Part shown: positions 5,877 to 5,896 of the stretch, piece after piece
Layout of the letters: each line of letters begins with the position of its first letter
How positions within the stretch are numbered: position 1 is the first letter of the stretch
NCBI GenBank assembly: GCA_046590195.1
Contig: JBKJTP010000145.1
Span: forward strand, 1 to 5,896
From: JBKJTP01 sp046590195
Lineage (GTDB): Bacteria; Bacteroidota; Ignavibacteria; Palsa-1295
Direction of reading: 5' to 3'
Length of the DNA: 5,896 bases
Made by a program: the position numbers and the translations under genes
The notes under the pieces: model-generated
Told to the model about the DNA's origin: nothing
What the model saw: only the letters and a program-made list of their open reading frames with translations
The model's database searches: none

Positions 5877-5896
5877 ATGAAGATCTCCATCATCGG
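5877..5896 (+). CDS. Start of a gene encoding MKISIIG..., 3'-partial
   Basis: An ATG at 5877 opens a frame running off the window as MKISIIG. A short Lys-then-hydrophobic strand ending in Gly is the usual first beta strand of an N-terminal Rossmann (NAD/NADP-binding) fold, as in malate, UDP-glucose or pyrroline-5-carboxylate enzymes. Seven residues cannot tell these apart. The A/T-rich stretch TAAAGAATTTTTCT just upstream is in keeping with a translation start in a lineage without strong Shine-Dalgarno use. The start is inferred from this and from the fact that the preceding 230 bp are non-coding. Confidence 0.55.

Noticed and set aside
1..5896. CRISPR array, tRNA, rRNA, transposase or toxin-antitoxin pair
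   Set aside because: Looked for on both strands; the only short repeats are pairs or triples without spacer regularity, and no clover-leaf tRNA or recognisable transposase/toxin frame was seen.

Overview
The window reads as chromosomal DNA from a member of the Bacteroidota or a relative in the wider FCB group. Three things point there. The secreted M1 peptidase ends in a C-terminal domain typical of type IX secretion (T9SS) cargo. A TAnnTTTG-type promoter element lies ahead of the outer-membrane protein gene. None of the start codons has a convincing Shine-Dalgarno sequence. The moderate GC content and protein styles would fit a Kapaibacteriota/Ignavibacteria-like lineage, but that finer placement is inference.

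Layout. Positions 1-930 (+) hold the C-terminal 309 residues of an Xaa-Pro aminopeptidase (M24B, PepP-like), cut by the left window edge. After a 133-bp gap with a candidate promoter, 1064-2473 (+) encodes a 469-aa secreted, probably outer-membrane beta-barrel protein of unknown function. It converges, across a 21-bp spacer containing a small stem-loop, on 2495-4438 (-). That gene encodes a 647-aa M1-family zinc metallopeptidase with a signal peptide and a T9SS sorting domain. A 191-bp divergent intergenic region follows, carrying an 11-bp inverted repeat and a 16-bp direct repeat with 21-bp period. Next, 4630-5646 (+) encodes a 338-aa DHH/DHHA1 phosphoesterase of the NrnA type. The gap at 5647-5876 is mostly a palindromic, MITE-like interspersed repeat with duplicated ends. 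At the right edge, 5877-5896 (+) is the first 20 bases of another gene, beginning MKISIIG.

How the genes relate. Two peptidases (one probably cytoplasmic and prolyl-specific, one exported), an envelope barrel and a nanoRNase sit together but do not form an evident single operon: strands alternate and the gaps contain regulatory-looking repeats. I see no defence system, CRISPR array, tRNA, rRNA or transposase. The non-coding structures, namely the two-module palindromic element and the repeats between the divergent genes, are the least ordinary parts. I found no convincing evidence of a wholly new system.
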